Origin: LH-M37 sp965602855
GTDB lineage: Bacteria > Pseudomonadota > Gammaproteobacteria > SZUA-229
Direction of reading: 5' to 3'
Assembly: GCA_965602855.1 (NCBI GenBank)
Contig: CBFCZV010000010.1
Span: 1-64,000, forward strand
DNA: 64,000 nucleotides
In this document: piece after piece, positions 63,381 through 64,000 of the stretch
Layout of the letters: each line of letters opens with the position of its first letter
Numbering within the stretch: the first letter of the stretch is position 1
Program-made: the position numbers and the translations under genes
Notes under the pieces: model-generated
The model's input: the letters and a program-made list of their open reading frames with translations, nothing else
The model's database searches: none
What the model was told of the DNA's origin: nothing

Positions 63381-64000
63381 TTTGTCAGCACCTCAGGATA
63401 AAGCTGATGGTTGTGAATTGCCTGAAGAACTAAGGCGATACTATCTGGACACCATGGGTATTCAGCTTTGGGATGAATTGTATCCCGAAGCTGTGCCCAT
63501 GGATGTTCCGCAAATGGCCGAAGTGCCTGTTGTTGAAAATACGGTTGAAGAAAAATCGGAACCTGTTATTGAACCCGAAGCAGTACAGGCCCAGCCTGAT
63601 GCATCCACCAGCAACTGGCAGGAACTGAAATTACTTGTTCAGCAATGTGAAAAATGTAAATTACACTCAACACGTACACAGACTATATTTGGTGTAGGTG
63701 ATCAAAAGGCAAGCTTGTTGGTTATCGGTGAAGCACCCAGACAGGAAGAAGATGCTAAGGGTGAAGTCTTTGTGGGCGAGGCCGGTGATCTACTGACAGC
63801 CATGCTGAAAGCCATCGACCTGCCAAGAGAAAATGTTTATATCACCAATATCGTCAAATGTTATAGCCCGGAAAAACGTGATCACCTGAGTGAAGAAATA
63901 AAAATTTGTCATGCTTATTTACGCAGGCAAATTGAATTGATACAGCCTAAAGTGATTTATGCCGCTGGAGCCATGGCCTCACAGGCTTTGCTCAATTCAG
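63373..64000 (+). CDS. Family-4 uracil-DNA glycosylase, 5' part
   Basis: Removes uracil from DNA. The first 209 residues are in the window, with no stop. An unusual N-terminal part of about 80 residues is rich in Pro, Glu and Val. The core then shows the four [4Fe-4S] cysteines Cys92, Cys95, Cys163 and Cys179, the active-site block GEAPRQEEDAKGEVFVGEAG, and YITNIVKC. The motif usually begins GEAPG; here it is GEAPR. ATG 63373 overlaps the leuA end by eight bases; TTG 63382 is an alternative start. Confidence 0.88.
   Translation, partial: MSSLSAPQDKADGCELPEELRRYYLDTMGIQLWDELYPEAVPMDVPQMAEVPVVENTVEEKSEPVIEPEAVQAQPDASTSNWQELKLLVQQCEKCKLHSTRTQTIFGVGDQKASLLVIGEAPRQEEDAKGEVFVGEAGDLLTAMLKAIDLPRENVYITNIVKCYSPEKRDHLSEEIKICHAYLRRQIELIQPKVIYAAGAMASQALLNS

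Overview
The window is chromosomal DNA of a gammaproteobacterium, very probably a sulfur oxidiser with type IV pili. Four things support this: the gene order lpxC - dciA - M23 peptidase - secA - argJ - Nudix/ThiE, and coaE - pilD - pilC - pilB, as in pseudomonads and related groups; the complete ruvCAB - ybgC - tolQRAB - pal - cpoB - queE - queC block; an OmpW/FadL/BamD outer membrane; and a soxXYZA thiosulfate-oxidation operon. I cannot name the genus from sequence alone. Base composition looks even, with no obvious foreign island, no insertion sequence and no CRISPR array.

Layout. 1-11694: the division and cell wall cluster (mraY 3' end, murD, ftsW, murG, murC, murB, ddl, ftsQ, ftsA, ftsZ, lpxC), all on +, with most stops overlapping the next start. 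11691-18128: dciA (-), an M23 peptidase, secA, argJ and a Nudix-ThiE fusion. 18144-29025, mostly -: zapD, coaE, the pilus assembly genes pilD/pilC/pilB, two pilin genes, then (after the + strand accessory gene tfpX/Z) the pilSR two-component system. The main pilin has a good sigma-54 promoter and a direct repeat upstream that could be the PilR site. 29074-36062: nadE, bamD (-), rluD, pgeF and clpB, the last with a sigma-32-like promoter. 36085-40941: ompW (-) with an FNR/ANR-like box, an SDR (-), aspS, nadA and a palindromic intergenic repeat. 40977-50656: a lipase-like hydrolase, ruvCAB, the Tol-Pal operon, queE/queC and tRNA-Lys(UUU). 50741-57268: soxXYZA (-), bepA-like protease (-), a FadL-type porin and an exported DUF302-like protein. 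57415-64000: ilvB, ilvN, ilvC, pssA, leuA and the start of a family-4 uracil-DNA glycosylase.

How the parts work together. The first block makes lipid II, assembles the division ring and starts lipid A synthesis. The Tol-Pal proteins and BamD maintain and build the envelope. PilB/C/D with the pilins make type IV pili under PilS/PilR and sigma-54. SoxXA and SoxYZ are the cytochrome and carrier parts of periplasmic thiosulfate oxidation, but soxB and soxCD are not in this window. The ilv-leu genes make branched-chain amino acids.

Most notable signal. Upstream of leuA is a short leucine-rich ORF (61622-61723) with four consecutive Leu codons. Those codons contain CTACTCC, which is perfectly complementary to the leuA ribosome binding site GGAGTAG. 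A weak hairpin with a T-run lies between them. This suggests a leucine-sensing leader, possibly acting on translation initiation rather than only on transcription termination. Other signals are a 35-codon ORF that exactly fills the ftsA-ftsZ gap, and three convergent gene pairs whose stop codons sit in one palindrome.
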